This document shows, in pieces, positions 1-7,476 of a stretch of DNA of 45,639 nt; positions within the stretch are counted from its first letter, which is position 1; each line of letters starts with the position of its first letter. A program made the translations under genes and the position numbers. The stretch covers positions 1 through 45,639 of the IMG/VR virus record IMGVR_UViG_3300028844_006960, one strand, 5' to 3'. This stretch comes from a virus. The notes under the pieces are model-generated. The model worked only from the letters and a program-made list of their open reading frames with translations, had not been told where the DNA came from and made no database searches.

Positions 1-201
1 TTAAATATAAGTTATTCATTATGTTTAAGATTTAGAAATGAATTAATAAAGGATGGAAAGCTAAAACAAAAACCACCAATAAAAGAATTAGTTTTTGATT
101 TAATGAAAACAAAAACAACATCAGAGATTGCTAAAATTTTAAATGTTGACATAACGATGGTAAGCCGTGCCAAAAATAAATTGAAAAAAAAGACTTCTTG
201 A
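1..201 (+). CDS. C-terminal part of a four-HTH DNA-binding regulator (continues from 45271-45639)
   Basis: Frame 1 is open from the first base to the TGA at 199-201 (66 codons) and has no start of its own. It joins in frame to the ORF open at 45639, giving a 189-residue protein. This part holds predicted helix-turn-helix (HTH) units at about residues 117-146 (spanning the junction) and 163-186, the latter reading SEIAKILNVDITMVSRAKNK. See 45271-45639 for the N-terminal half and operator. Role inferred: DNA-binding regulator; target unknown. Confidence 0.8.
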   Translation, partial: LNISYSLCLRFRNELIKDGKLKQKPPIKELVFDLMKTKTTSEIAKILNVDITMVSRAKNKLKKKTS

Positions 202-222
202 TGAAGTCTTTTAAATAGTTTT
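190..222. terminator. bidirectional terminator between convergent genes
   Basis: AAGACTTC and GAAGTCTT form a stem around a short loop and are followed by T-rich sequence; the A-run on the left serves the leftward gene. It lies between the convergent ends of the HTH gene (201) and the secreted-protein gene (232). Confidence 0.75.
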
Positions 223-231
223 CTTTTTTTA

Positions 232-540
232 TTAATTTTGTTTTAAACATCTTAATAATATAGAATCTTGAAAATTAACAACTGCTCTTTTTCTGTATTT
301 TTCACCTGAAAATTGGGGTGTTTCATAAGCTTCAAGAATGATCGCTTGAAATATTTTTTTAATGTCTTTATCTATTCCTTCCAAAATTGCTAATTGATTT
401 GAAAGTGAAACTCCTGACTGTCTTGTTGTCATCGTTGATTCAGCAACTGATGCAAGATTGTTGCAGTAGTCCATCTTTGTAGCCTGCGCATTTATATTAA
501 ATGATAATAAAAGCGTTGTTATTAATATTAATTTTTTCAT
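232..540 (-). CDS. small secreted (periplasmic) protein
   Basis: 102 residues. Residues 1-19 are a typical Sec signal peptide (MKK, a hydrophobic stretch, then NAQA at the cleavage site). The mature part has a Cys early (YCNN) and one near the C-terminus (LRCL), possibly a disulfide, and an AYETPQFS...RRAV-like stretch (YRKRAVVNF). It resembles small periplasmic proteins of unknown function that I recall from proteobacteria and their phages; this is a weak recollection. The signal peptide supports a Gram-negative host. Single leftward gene, convergent with the four-HTH gene. Function unknown. Confidence 0.7.
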   Translation of the reverse strand: MKKLILITTLLLSFNINAQATKMDYCNNLASVAESTMTTRQSGVSLSNQLAILEGIDKDIKKIFQAIILEAYETPQFSGEKYRKRAVVNFQDSILLRCLKQN

Positions 541-652
541 TTTTAAATTCCTTTTGTTTGTTGAATATATATAATTATATAATATTTTATATATTAATCA
601 AGATTGCAAAAATAAAATCAAAAGAAAACCCTTTATATAATGACTTCTTTCT

Positions 653-703
653 GTTAACCATTTAGTGAATATTTACTAATTGGTTAACTTATACTATAAT
701 ATT
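653..703 (+). promoter_or_regulatory. promoter overlapped by a large inverted-repeat operator
   Basis: The arms GTTAACCATTTAGTGAAT (653-670) and ATTTACTAATTGGTTAAC (671-688) form an imperfect 36-bp inverted repeat. It covers the -35 region of a promoter whose -10 lies at about 692-702 (TACTATAAT), just before the SD of the HTH gene at 725. Layout typical of autorepression. The left arm plus three bases recurs exactly inside the TraB-like gene (11509-11529, opposite strand). Confidence 0.65.
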
Positions 704-724
704 ATTAAAAGGAGAGTGATTAAA

Positions 725-1093
725 ATGGAAATGACAAGAGAAGAAATTGAATTATTATTTAAAAAATTAATTGATAATAAAACAATAACACAACAAAAAG
801 ATAAAACAGAACAACCCACGAACAGGTCTTTTATATATCTTTCAATGTATTCTAATACAACAATAAGACAACTTAAAACAGCCTACAACGTTGAATTAAG
901 ACCACTTGATACGATAGGAAGCATTGATAATTTATTAAATAAAAATGTTAGAATGAAAGATTTTAAGATCGCATATTATAAATTTAGAAATCCAAAAGCA
1001 AACAATCAAGACATCATAAAACACTTTGGCATCTCACTTTCTCACATGTCAAATGTTAGAAGCAGATTAAGAAAATTAGGTTTTACAATATAA
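725..1093 (+). CDS. HTH DNA-binding protein, probable transcriptional regulator
   Basis: 122 residues. The ATG at 725 is chosen because AAAAGGAGAGTG precedes it at proper spacing; an upstream alternative in frame would lie inside the operator. The N-terminal 80 residues are unrecognised. Residues 92-117 (NNQDIIKHFGISLSHMSNVR...) predict an HTH followed by a C-terminal RLRKLGFTI. The same closing pattern (HTH, then RLAKFGLVI) ends the 66-residue protein at 1518, so the two are probably related. The inverted-repeat operator on its promoter suggests autoregulation. Family not identified. Confidence 0.7.
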   Translation: MEMTREEIELLFKKLIDNKTITQQKDKTEQPTNRSFIYLSMYSNTTIRQLKTAYNVELRPLDTIGSIDNLLNKNVRMKDFKIAYYKFRNPKANNQDIIKHFGISLSHMSNVRSRLRKLGFTI

Positions 1094-1110
1094 TTAAAGG
1101 AATTTAAAAA

Positions 1111-1455
1111 ATGGCTAAATTAACAAAAAAAGAAAAAGAAGAAATTAAAAATCTATATCAAAATATTTTGGGTATAATAAAAATAATCATTAAAAACAAA
1201 AACAGAACTGAACATTTAAGCATTGTTTTAAAAGATTATACTATTAATAGATTAACAAGTTTAAAAGAAAGAAAAGAATTAACTGAAGGCGGAAAATATA
1301 AAATGTATACTATTGAGCAGATTGAAGAAATTAAAGAAAGCTGGTTTTATAAAGAAGCATTAGACATGTTTGATTATTACAAAATAAAAGATATTGAAGA
1401 AATTGAAAGCGAATATAAAAAGCTTTTTCAAAATGAAATAATTAAAAATAAATAA
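1111..1455 (+). CDS. hypothetical charged helical protein
   Basis: 114 residues, rich in Lys, Glu and Ile, predicted mostly helical, with no signal peptide and no recognised motif. It follows the HTH gene by 17 bases with its own SD (AAAGGAATT) and is probably co-transcribed with it. Function unknown; it could be a partner of the regulator, but nothing in the sequence shows this. Confidence 0.65.
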   Translation: MAKLTKKEKEEIKNLYQNILGIIKIIIKNKNRTEHLSIVLKDYTINRLTSLKERKELTEGGKYKMYTIEQIEEIKESWFYKEALDMFDYYKIKDIEEIESEYKKLFQNEIIKNK

Positions 1456-1458
1456 ATG

Positions 1459-1486
1459 TTGACTTATATTATAATTATACTATAAT
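1459..1486 (+). promoter_or_regulatory. sigma70-type promoter for the 1518 gene
   Basis: TTGACT (1459-1464), 16-bp spacer, TATAAT (1481-1486). No TATGCGYAGGT box at this promoter. Confidence 0.7.
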
Positions 1487-1517
1487 ATAATAAAGTATAA
1501 TAAAAGGAATAAATAAA

Positions 1518-1718
1518 ATGAGCATACTTAAAGCAATATCAACAAGAAATGAAAGCAAAATAGGATTCATATTAAAAGGTAGTGATTACCGTTTTTTATT
1601 AGCAAAGCAAGAAGATCCAAAGTTAACTGATGATGAGTTATCAACAATATTTAATTGCAATAATTCTTTGGTTTCATTATCAAGAAAAAGGTTAGCAAAG
1701 TTTGGTTTAGTTATCTAA
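1518..1718 (+). CDS. 66-residue HTH protein
   Basis: Small protein almost entirely made of one predicted HTH (residues about 35-60: DDELSTIFNCNNSLVSLSRK) ending RLAKFGLVI. This resembles the C-terminus of the 725 protein, suggesting a paralogue that keeps only the DNA-binding part. Own promoter upstream and terminator downstream, SD AAAAGGAAT. Candidate regulator of the small transcription units nearby. Family not identified. Confidence 0.7.
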   Translation: MSILKAISTRNESKIGFILKGSDYRFLLAKQEDPKLTDDELSTIFNCNNSLVSLSRKRLAKFGLVI

Positions 1719-1741
1719 TAAAGCCCCTACTGTAAAAGAAA

Positions 1742-1764
1742 AGTCATTATTTAATGGCTTTTTT
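1742..1764 (+). terminator. rho-independent terminator
   Basis: GTCATTA / TAATGGC stem (one G-T pair) followed by TTTTTT. The T-run abuts the TATGCGCAGGT box at 1765, so terminator, box and next promoter are back to back. Confidence 0.7.
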
Positions 1765-1804
1765 TATGCGCAGGTATTGACAAAAGTTATTAATTTGTTA
1801 TTAT
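1765..1804 (+). promoter_or_regulatory. box A: TATGCGCAGGT element plus promoter
   Basis: TATGCGCAGGT at 1765-1775, one base, TTGACA (1777-1782), 16-bp spacer, TATTAT (1799-1804). Drives the 1831-3390 operon. Same box-to-promoter geometry as the boxes at 3472, 43766 and 43992. Confidence 0.8.
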
Positions 1805-1830
1805 AAATGAAACAAAAGGGAGAAAACTTA

Positions 1831-2643
1831 ATGAAAAACTTATTAATAAATAAATCGGTAATGAAAAAAGAAATTAAAAATTATAAAGATTATATCAAAG
1901 CAATCAAAAAAACTTTTAGACCTCACATTTGCGAATCAATAGAACTTGAAGTCTTTTCAAAAGAAAAAAATGTTATGGTTTTTAGCTGTGGAATTGGTGA
2001 TGATGATAAAGTATTATTAAAATTCGGTTATGATAATACTGAAATATTAAATTTACAAGAAGCAAAAGAAGATTATAAACCATTGTTAAAAAAACAAATT
2101 GAAGAATACAATCCTGATGATTATTCAGTGAGTGAAGATACTGATGCAGAGTTTGAAAATATACAATCAATAATGAAAAGAATGGTTGAAGCAATTGAAA
2201 ACGATGATGAAGAAGAGATTGCAAAAATAAAACAAATATTAAATAGTAAATCAAAAGCAGATTTTGAAAAAGATTTCAACCCTGATGAAATTTCTAATTT
2301 AATAACTAATAAGTTGCATTTTGTCAAAGAGTTTCAAAAAATAGAATACTTTCAATATAATTTTAAAGGTTTAAATGAACAACTTGATGAAATTATTGCA
2401 GCAAGCAAAGATGAAAGTGTTATTGATTATATTAAAGATGGCTTTTATTTTTTAGGAGTTACTGGTTTAAGAACACCAAAAGAAAAATTAATTTTTTCTA
2501 ATCTAACGGAAGATTTCTTTTTTATCGAGGGCGATAAATGCGGTCAGTTTTCTTTCAAGAAAAAGGATCAAGAATTCATTGACAAAGGCTTTTATGATTT
2601 AATGGAACAATACAAAACAGAAAAGAAAGTGAAAGAATTTTAA
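1831..2643 (+). CDS. hypothetical acidic protein
   Basis: 270 residues from the ATG at 1831, preferred over an in-frame ATG at 1807 because AAAAGGGAGA precedes 1831. Acidic middle (about residues 95-165), predicted helical, with aromatic-rich blocks near the C-terminus (DGFYFLG, EDFFFIEG). No known domain recognised. First gene of a three-gene box-controlled operon. The last codons (AAA GAA TTT TAA) give the C-terminus VKEF and serve as the SD of the next gene, whose ATG overlaps the stop. Confidence 0.7.
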   Translation: MKNLLINKSVMKKEIKNYKDYIKAIKKTFRPHICESIELEVFSKEKNVMVFSCGIGDDDKVLLKFGYDNTEILNLQEAKEDYKPLLKKQIEEYNPDDYSVSEDTDAEFENIQSIMKRMVEAIENDDEEEIAKIKQILNSKSKADFEKDFNPDEISNLITNKLHFVKEFQKIEYFQYNFKGLNEQLDEIIAASKDESVIDYIKDGFYFLGVTGLRTPKEKLIFSNLTEDFFFIEGDKCGQFSFKKKDQEFIDKGFYDLMEQYKTEKKVKEF

Positions 2644-2990
2644 TGTTATTCTTTAAAGTTTTAATATTTTATATCAAAAAAGCTTTCATTAGTAAATTTA
2701 TGAGAGCAAAAACCTTTGAAATCAAAAGAGGTTCAAACAGTTATAAAGATGGTAGCTATTATTATGACTTAATCTTTTATTATAATGATAGAAAAAGAAC
2801 AATATTTAGTATTTATCAAAATGATTTCCTTGCACCATATCGACCAGATGAGCAGGTTTTAACTGATAAAGCATTTAATGAAGCTACTGCTTTAAGAGAT
2901 AAATTAATGAAAATGACAGAACAAGAAAAAGACAACTATTTTTTTAAATACGAAAACAAAGACTTGATAAAAAAGATTGAGGATTTTTAA
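2643..2990 (+). CDS. hypothetical protein, possibly membrane-anchored
   Basis: 115 residues if started at the TAATG overlap with the previous gene. The first ~16 residues are hydrophobic (LFFKVLIFYI), so this start implies a short N-terminal anchor. A later in-frame ATG at 2700 (MRAKTFEIK) would give a soluble 96-residue protein. Translational coupling favours the early start. The C-terminus IEDF is encoded by GAGGATTTTTAA, the SD for the next gene. Function unknown. Confidence 0.6.
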   Translation: MLFFKVLIFYIKKAFISKFMRAKTFEIKRGSNSYKDGSYYYDLIFYYNDRKRTIFSIYQNDFLAPYRPDEQVLTDKAFNEATALRDKLMKMTEQEKDNYFFKYENKDLIKKIEDF

Positions 2991-2991
2991 A

Positions 2992-3390
2992 ATGAGCAAG
3001 GTTAAAAGTTTAATACTAAATAATTATGGATCACAAAGCATTGATTCCGATGAAGTCAAAAACATTGTCAACCAAATAATGGAATATGAAAACCTAAAAG
3101 AATTCATTATAGAAGAAACAGGAAGCAAAGATTTTGATTTTTATTATCACGGAATAATGGATGTAAAAAATGAAATTGGTGAGCAATCATTCAATGTTTG
3201 CTTTTGGATTAATAAAAAAGTTATCTTAATGATAAATACCGAAACAGATGAGGTTGCAACTTATGACACAGAAGATCCAAGAGTTCAAGAATTATCAATT
3301 TATAAAGAAATTATTGAGGCTTACAGTGAAAGTGAAGGATGCCAAAAATACGAAAAAATAAAACTAATTAATAAAGTTGAAGAGTTTTAA
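2992..3390 (+). CDS. hypothetical protein
   Basis: 132 residues from ATG 2992, one base after the previous stop, with the SD (GAGGAT) inside the end of that gene. Mixed alpha/beta with a central beta-like block (FDFYYHGIMDVKNEIG). Ends VEEF with GAAGAGTTTTAATG, i.e. the coupling cassette is kept although only a 12-codon remnant ORF (3390-3428) follows before the terminator. That suggests a downstream partner was lost. Confidence 0.65.
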   Translation: MSKVKSLILNNYGSQSIDSDEVKNIVNQIMEYENLKEFIIEETGSKDFDFYYHGIMDVKNEIGEQSFNVCFWINKKVILMINTETDEVATYDTEDPRVQELSIYKEIIEAYSESEGCQKYEKIKLINKVEEF

Positions 3391-3425
3391 TGAATAAAAA
3401 GAAACCTTTTAAAGTTTTAATCAAT

Positions 3426-3453
3426 TAAAAACCTATTATATAATAGGTTTTTT
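3426..3453 (+). terminator. terminator with palindromic TATTATATAATA core
   Basis: AACCTATTATATAATAGGTT is a perfect inverted repeat followed by T-rich sequence. The same terminator, with similar flanks and the same following box, occurs at 44736-44763, so the intergenic segment is duplicated. Confidence 0.7.
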
Positions 3454-3471
3454 TGTGTTTGCTTATTTATT

Positions 3472-3512
3472 TATGCGCAGGTCTTGCTATTTTTATTATA
3501 TTATAGTATAAT
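3472..3512 (+). promoter_or_regulatory. box B: TATGCGCAGGT element plus promoter
   Basis: Box at 3472-3482, one base, TTGCTA (3484-3489), 17-bp spacer, TATAAT (3507-3512). Drives the single gene at 3562. Confidence 0.75.
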
Positions 3513-3561
3513 AGAGAGTAAGAAGGCAAGAAGCCTTTTAAAAATAAAAGGAATTAAAAAA

Positions 3562-3765
3562 ATGAAATTAACAAAAATAAAAACAATACATAATAAAACA
3601 GTATTTATTAATACAGACTTTATAGCATCAGTTGAATACACAGGAAGTGGAAGTGGAAATGAAAATGTATATGTATTATTATCAGGAATTAATGAAAATT
3701 ATATGTTAACAAAAGAAGAGTTTGAAACAAAAATATTATTACAAGAAAAAATAAATAATTTTTAA
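3562..3765 (+). CDS. 67-residue hypothetical protein
   Basis: Start at 3562 set by AAAAGGAATT; an upstream extension would read through the promoter. Predicted beta-rich (TVFINTDFIASVEYTGSGSG, then VYVLLSG), like a small beta-sandwich or SH3-type fold. Alone in its transcription unit. Ends in INNF although no gene follows: the Phe-stop signature persists without a usable SD (AATAATTTTTAA). Confidence 0.65.
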   Translation: MKLTKIKTIHNKTVFINTDFIASVEYTGSGSGNENVYVLLSGINENYMLTKEEFETKILLQEKINNF

Positions 3766-3788
3766 TATAAAATTATAAACAAAAAAAA

Positions 3789-3814
3789 AAGACTTCAATT
3801 AAGAAGTCTTTTTT
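3789..3814. terminator. terminator, possibly bidirectional
   Basis: AAGACTTC / GAAGTCTT stem (3789-3796, 3803-3810) flanked by A- and T-runs, between the rightward 3562 gene and the leftward methyltransferase. The stem sequence is the same as in the terminator at 190-222. Confidence 0.75.
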
Positions 3815-3872
3815 GCATTCATCAATTATTAACTATGGATATGTTAATGCTTGCTATTATACCACAATTTAA

Positions 3873-4907
3873 TTATTTATCATCTTTTTTATTTAACTCA
3901 AATTCAATTCTTGCTTTTGCTATCTCTAAATATTCAGCATCTAAATCTATACCTACACCTTTAAAGCCTTCCCTTGCTGCTGCTTTCAATGTTGAACCAC
4001 TACCCAAAAATGGGTCTAAAATTAAGCCATTTTCAGGCGTTACTAATCTACATAAGTAAGCCATTAAATCAGTTGGCTTTACTGTTGGGTGGTTATTTTT
4101 TGCAACTGCTTTAACACTTCCATAAGCTTTTGCAACATCACCGTTTGTTCCACCGCCACCAATTGTTTGCTTATCTTCAAAATCATCCAAGCCTTCATTG
4201 CGATCCTTTTTGCTTGTTTTAGGTGAATAAAAATATTTAGTTTTCTCTCCTAAAATGTCAACTATTGGATCAGAGTTATCATGTATTAAGTTGGCTGGAA
4301 ATCTGCAACCTTTCAAATCACTATTATTAAATTCTTTTGATTCTTTATGCATTGAGTAAGAGGTTTTTTCTTTTTGCTCTGTTGCAATTCTACCAAGCTT
4401 TTCATCTGTTGGAATACGACAATCATCAATATTGATTCCTCCAACTCCGTTGACCAAAACATTTTCAGCAATCGTTTTCTCGCTTAATGGTTTTCTTGCA
4501 ATAGTAAAAGGTTCTAATGCTGGTTTTAGCGCTGTTCCAGTAATACCTTTTAAATCTGTTTCAATGCCTTTTTTCTTTAATGATTTTTCTATATTTAAAC
4601 TTTTGGGGAATCCACTTCCGTATAACCAGCCCCCCATGTCACGAATTTCGAATCCTGCATCCTCAATATTGCAAGCCATACGATGTTGTGTTCTTGTTCC
4701 AGCGAATGCTATCATATGACCGCCAGCTTTTAAAACTCGTAAGCATTCAGCCCAAATTTCTTTTGATGGAACGCCATGATCCCACTCTTTACCCATAAAC
4801 CCAATTCCGTATGGCGGATCGGTAACTATTGAATCGAAATGATTATCAGGGTATTTTTTTAATACTTCAAGGCAATTGCCGTGTTCTAATTTAAAATCTT
4901 TATTCAT
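3873..4907 (-). CDS. DNA methyltransferase, beta class (N6-adenine or N4-cytosine)
   Basis: 344 residues. The catalytic motif TDPPYG is at residues 29-34 and the S-adenosylmethionine-binding DPFLGSGS at 298-305, followed by a GIDLD strand. Catalytic motif before the cofactor motif is the beta-class order. DPPY is usual for adenine-N6 enzymes but does not exclude N4-cytosine. It transfers a methyl group to a specific DNA site; the sequence recognised is probably set by residues ~110-260 and cannot be read here. Last gene of the leftward operon from 7453; SD in ATTGGGAGATA. No cognate restriction enzyme is adjacent, so protection against host restriction or regulation is likely. Confidence 0.92.
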   Translation of the reverse strand: MNKDFKLEHGNCLEVLKKYPDNHFDSIVTDPPYGIGFMGKEWDHGVPSKEIWAECLRVLKAGGHMIAFAGTRTQHRMACNIEDAGFEIRDMGGWLYGSGFPKSLNIEKSLKKKGIETDLKGITGTALKPALEPFTIARKPLSEKTIAENVLVNGVGGINIDDCRIPTDEKLGRIATEQKEKTSYSMHKESKEFNNSDLKGCRFPANLIHDNSDPIVDILGEKTKYFYSPKTSKKDRNEGLDDFEDKQTIGGGGTNGDVAKAYGSVKAVAKNNHPTVKPTDLMAYLCRLVTPENGLILDPFLGSGSTLKAAAREGFKGVGIDLDAEYLEIAKARIEFELNKKDDK

Positions 4908-4931
4908 TTTTTTTTATATCTCCCAATATAT

Positions 4932-5051
4932 TTATGTTTGTTTTAATTTAAATCTTTTCTTTTTCTGTTTTCTTAAATAATCAAGTTGTTCCGTGTCTAT
5001 ATGAAAGCTTTTTTTCACACTTGAAAACGCTTTTAAAATATTATAATTCAT
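4932..5051 (-). CDS. 39-residue basic peptide
   Basis: ATG at 5051 preceded by AAAAGGAAAATAA inside the end of the upstream gene; stop at 4932-4934. The sequence is strongly basic toward the C-terminus (LRKQKKKRFKLKQT), which would suit nucleic-acid binding. Its stop and the following methyltransferase SD are about 10 bases apart. Short, but well placed in the operon with its own SD. Function unknown. Confidence 0.55.
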   Translation of the reverse strand: MNYNILKAFSSVKKSFHIDTEQLDYLRKQKKKRFKLKQT

Positions 5052-5394
5052 TTTTTTTATTTTCCTTTTTTAATTGTTTTTCTTTCTTTGATTTTTCAGC
5101 AAACCAAGCAATTTGTGATTGCCTTGTGTCTGTTTTCAATCTTGTTTTTTGGTTTTCTTTTCTTTTTGAAATCATGTCAATTATTTTTTTAAAGACTTCT
5201 TCAATTGTGATATCAGCAAAACAAGAAAACTTTTCATTTGTATTATTAAAACTTAATGTATAATGATTGCGCCTTTTATCAGCTATCACATCAAAGCCTT
5301 CATAATTAATAAAAATGCTTGTTATACTGTGTTTTTTTAATGTTGGTGTGTCAATTCTTGTTGAATAATCACACTCTTTTTTAATATCAATCAT
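5041..5394 (-). CDS. hypothetical protein with basic C-terminal tail
   Basis: 117 residues from ATG 5394, which overlaps the stop of the preceding gene; AGGATTGG upstream is the SD, and a GTG five codons earlier is less likely. The N-terminal ~70 residues look alpha/beta (INYEGFDVIADKRR); the last 35 are highly charged (EKSKKEKQLKKENKKNEL), possibly a helical tail. Function unknown. Confidence 0.65.
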   Translation of the reverse strand: MIDIKKECDYSTRIDTPTLKKHSITSIFINYEGFDVIADKRRNHYTLSFNNTNEKFSCFADITIEEVFKKIIDMISKRKENQKTRLKTDTRQSQIAWFAEKSKKEKQLKKENKKNEL

Positions 5395-5683
5395 GTTTCC
5401 AATCCTCACGTTTTAAACTTATATTTTTTATACCTTGCTTTTTCCATTCACTTCCTATTTTTTTTCTATCATAATTTTGACAATTTATATAAAATTCAAT
5501 GAATGTGTCAAGATTGTCATCTTCAATAAAATATTTAAGATTGTTTTTATTTTTTACAACTGAAATATTAAGAAGTTTTAAAGAAGAAGGCTTTTGAAAT
5601 TTATATCTAAAACCACTGATAGAATACTTTATATTGTTTTCTTCTTTTATTTTCTCCATTAATTTTGTTGTGATCTCAATCAT
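5387..5683 (-). CDS. hypothetical protein
   Basis: 98 residues from ATG 5683, which overlaps the stop of the small upstream gene. SD-like AAAGAGAA. The sequence is basic and contains a DDNLDTFIEFYINCQNYDRK stretch. No motif recognised. Tightly coupled to both neighbours in the leftward operon. Confidence 0.65.
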   Translation of the reverse strand: MIEITTKLMEKIKEENNIKYSISGFRYKFQKPSSLKLLNISVVKNKNNLKYFIEDDNLDTFIEFYINCQNYDRKKIGSEWKKQGIKNISLKREDWKHD

Positions 5684-5834
5684 TTTCAATTCTCTTTAAT
5701 TGCATCTCTTGATTCCTTAATAAAGCAGTAAGCAACCCTTTATTATTTTTATTTGAAATAATTAATTCTTCTTTACATTCTTTTATATTGTTTAATGTTG
5801 AAATTAATTCTTTTTGTATTTGTTTATTAGTCAT
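5676..5834 (-). CDS. 52-residue helical protein
   Basis: The ATG at 5834 follows the TTGGAGAACTTTTAA cassette that ends the upstream gene, so translation signals are strong despite the small size. Predicted all-helical (NKQIQKELISTLNNIKECKE...). The stop overlaps the next start. The length is consistent with a short coiled coil. Function unknown. Confidence 0.65.
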   Translation of the reverse strand: MTNKQIQKELISTLNNIKECKEELIISNKNNKGLLTALLRNQEMQLKRIEND

Positions 5835-5835
5835 T

Positions 5836-6309
5836 TTAAAAGTTCTCCAATTTATGCTTTATTTTAATTTTGTTGTATGCACCTTCACTTATTTTGTATT
5901 TATTTGATCTAAAACATTTAATATCAATGGTTAATTGAATAGATATTTTATAGCCATCATTTATTAACATTCTTTTTTCTACTTTACTTTTGATAAAATC
6001 AATATGACTTTTAAAATCCTCTGTTCTTGTTGTATAACATAAATTATTAAAGCCTTCTTCATTCTCTACAATACAATAATATATATCTTCTATTAATTCA
6101 TTTTCGTTTTGTAAATATTCAGCATCCAAAGATTCATTGCCAGCATCTTTTAATCTTATACCACTATGATCATAATATTTTCTATTATTTACATTATAAG
6201 TTTCAAACAAATAATGATTTTCAGGAAAGAACAATTTTGTTTCATAAGAGATTACAATATTTCCTTCATCTCCAAAAGTTTCATTTTTAAATCCAAGCAT
6301 TGCAAACAT
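5836..6309 (-). CDS. hypothetical protein, paralogue of the adjacent upstream gene
   Basis: 157 residues starting in a TAATG overlap. The segment LIEDIYYCIVENEEGFNNLC aligns with LYIEMIKDEETLKNLC of the neighbour, and the C-termini match closely (YNKIKIKHKLENF against YNKMKMKKKLENF), so the pair arose by tandem duplication. Ends KLENF, the coupling cassette. Fold and function not recognised. Confidence 0.65.
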   Translation of the reverse strand: MFAMLGFKNETFGDEGNIVISYETKLFFPENHYLFETYNVNNRKYYDHSGIRLKDAGNESLDAEYLQNENELIEDIYYCIVENEEGFNNLCYTTRTEDFKSHIDFIKSKVEKRMLINDGYKISIQLTIDIKCFRSNKYKISEGAYNKIKIKHKLENF

Positions 6310-6739
6310 TAAAAGTTCTCCAATTTCTTTTTCATTTTCATTTTATTATAATAGTTTTCATCATATTCATCCATTCTTTGAACTCTCATTGATCTAACTT
6401 TGAAAACAGTTGAATAAAAGATGTCTTTTCTCATTTGATCATTGCAAACATTAGTTTCAATGTTTTCTTTTATGAACTCAAAATGGTCTTGTTTTAAATA
6501 TGAATTAGTAACCAAACATAAGTTTTTTAAGGTTTCTTCATCTTTAATCATTTCAATATATAACTTATTAATAACTTTGTGTTGTATTGAATTAAATTCT
6601 TTTCTTATTTCGTGATTATCTACAAAGTCAAGTTTTCTGTGAAATTGAATATCAACTTTTGCTTTCTCTCCCCAACATAATTTTTTAATTTATATTTATT
6701 TGAAAAATCTTCATGTATCATTTTATTTTTAAAATTCAT
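6309..6739 (-). pseudogene. paralogue of the 5836 gene, apparently frameshifted at a CCCC (GGGG) run
   Basis: An ATG at 6739 with SD (TTGAGGAAATA) opens a frame that stops at 6620 after 39 codons. The -1 frame is open through the same region from just upstream of 6673 down to the stop at 6309 and carries the part homologous to the neighbour. The switch falls near GGGG at 6670-6673 (complement). Read through with one shift, the product would be about 140 residues and match the paralogue better over its N-terminal half. An 80-residue piece from ATG 6551 could still be made, without a clear SD. Real mutation, programmed shift or sequencing error are all possible. Confidence 0.55.
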
Positions 6740-6741
6740 TA

Positions 6742-7254
6742 TTATATTTCCTCAATGCATTCAATTGATTTTATTAATTCAATTTTACGTTTGCGATCAT
6801 TTGTTTCTTTTGCGATCTTCTGTAAGATTTCAAAAGCTTTTTCTTTTTCAATTTTTATTTCGTTAGTTGTCAATAATTCAGATGGCACTTTACAATTTAA
6901 GAAAACAAATTCTTTTTTTATTACTGGTTCAAGTTCTATATATTCAGTTCTTGTAGTTGTGCAGCCACTCATTAAAAATAATAATGTAAATAAACAAGCA
7001 GAATAAAAAAAGTATTTCAAAGATTTCTTGATGGTCTTAATATTCTCTTCTGCATTTAAAACAAAGTCTTGTGCTTTTCCACTTGAAAAATCAAAATAAT
7101 ATTTTGTATAAATATGTTTTTCATCTTCACTGAAAGTTTTTATTATATTTTTTAATTGTTTTTTATCAAAATGAGTTGTTGGTTTATGATTGAATTTTCT
7201 TGATATGCTTATTATCAATTTAGCTTCTTTTGATTCTATTTTATTTTTTTGCAT
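6742..7254 (-). CDS. protein with internal lipobox, possible outer-membrane spanin subunit
   Basis: 170 residues from ATG 7254 (SD TTGGAGAAC). Residues 1-78 are soluble and charged; 81-97 are hydrophobic and end in LFLMSGC, a lipobox with Cys98; the rest is a periplasmic-type segment. A lipoprotein signal 80 residues in is abnormal. A TTG at 7020 (Leu79) would start a 92-residue Rz1-like lipoprotein with a normal-length signal, so one ORF may encode two products. The spanin role is inferred from the lipobox and from the coiled-coil membrane protein at 8869. The upstream in-frame extension does not look coding. Confidence 0.5.
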   Translation of the reverse strand: MQKNKIESKEAKLIISISRKFNHKPTTHFDKKQLKNIIKTFSEDEKHIYTKYYFDFSSGKAQDFVLNAEENIKTIKKSLKYFFYSACLFTLLFLMSGCTTTRTEYIELEPVIKKEFVFLNCKVPSELLTTNEIKIEKEKAFEILQKIAKETNDRKRKIELIKSIECIEEI

Positions 7255-7453
7255 TTTGAAGTTCTCCAATTTTTTTGGAAAATCTTGCATAAGATAAGCA
7301 GTCTTTTATTTGTGTTTTATTTAATAAATTATATTTATGTATTTTTTTATTATATCTATAATTTTTTAAATCGTTTTCTATAAAATCAAGTTCTTGAAAT
7401 GTCATTAATTTTAAATTACTTTTTAATACTCTTGTTTTCTCATTATCTTTCAT
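7241..7453 (-). CDS. 70-residue hypothetical protein
   Basis: ATG at 7453 with SD AAAAGGGAG; first gene of the 7453-3873 operon. Basic and predicted helical (FQELDFIENDLKNYRYNKK). Near its end, an A7 run (complement) puts the KKLENF coupling signature in another frame, so the protein ends GELQNAKK instead. A one-base change there would restore the usual C-terminus. Function unknown. Confidence 0.65.
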   Translation of the reverse strand: MKDNEKTRVLKSNLKLMTFQELDFIENDLKNYRYNKKIHKYNLLNKTQIKDCLSYARFSKKIGELQNAKK

Positions 7454-7476
7454 GATATACTCCCTTTTGTAGTAAT

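Noticed and set aside
1982-2254. Leftward ORF opposite the acidic gene at 1831
   Set aside because: Antisense of a coupled gene with good SD; composition (runs of Leu, Phe, His) typical of a shadow frame.
6713-7006. Rightward ORF opposite the lipobox gene
   Set aside because: Antisense to a coupled leftward gene, no SD, and the downstream end has no terminator.
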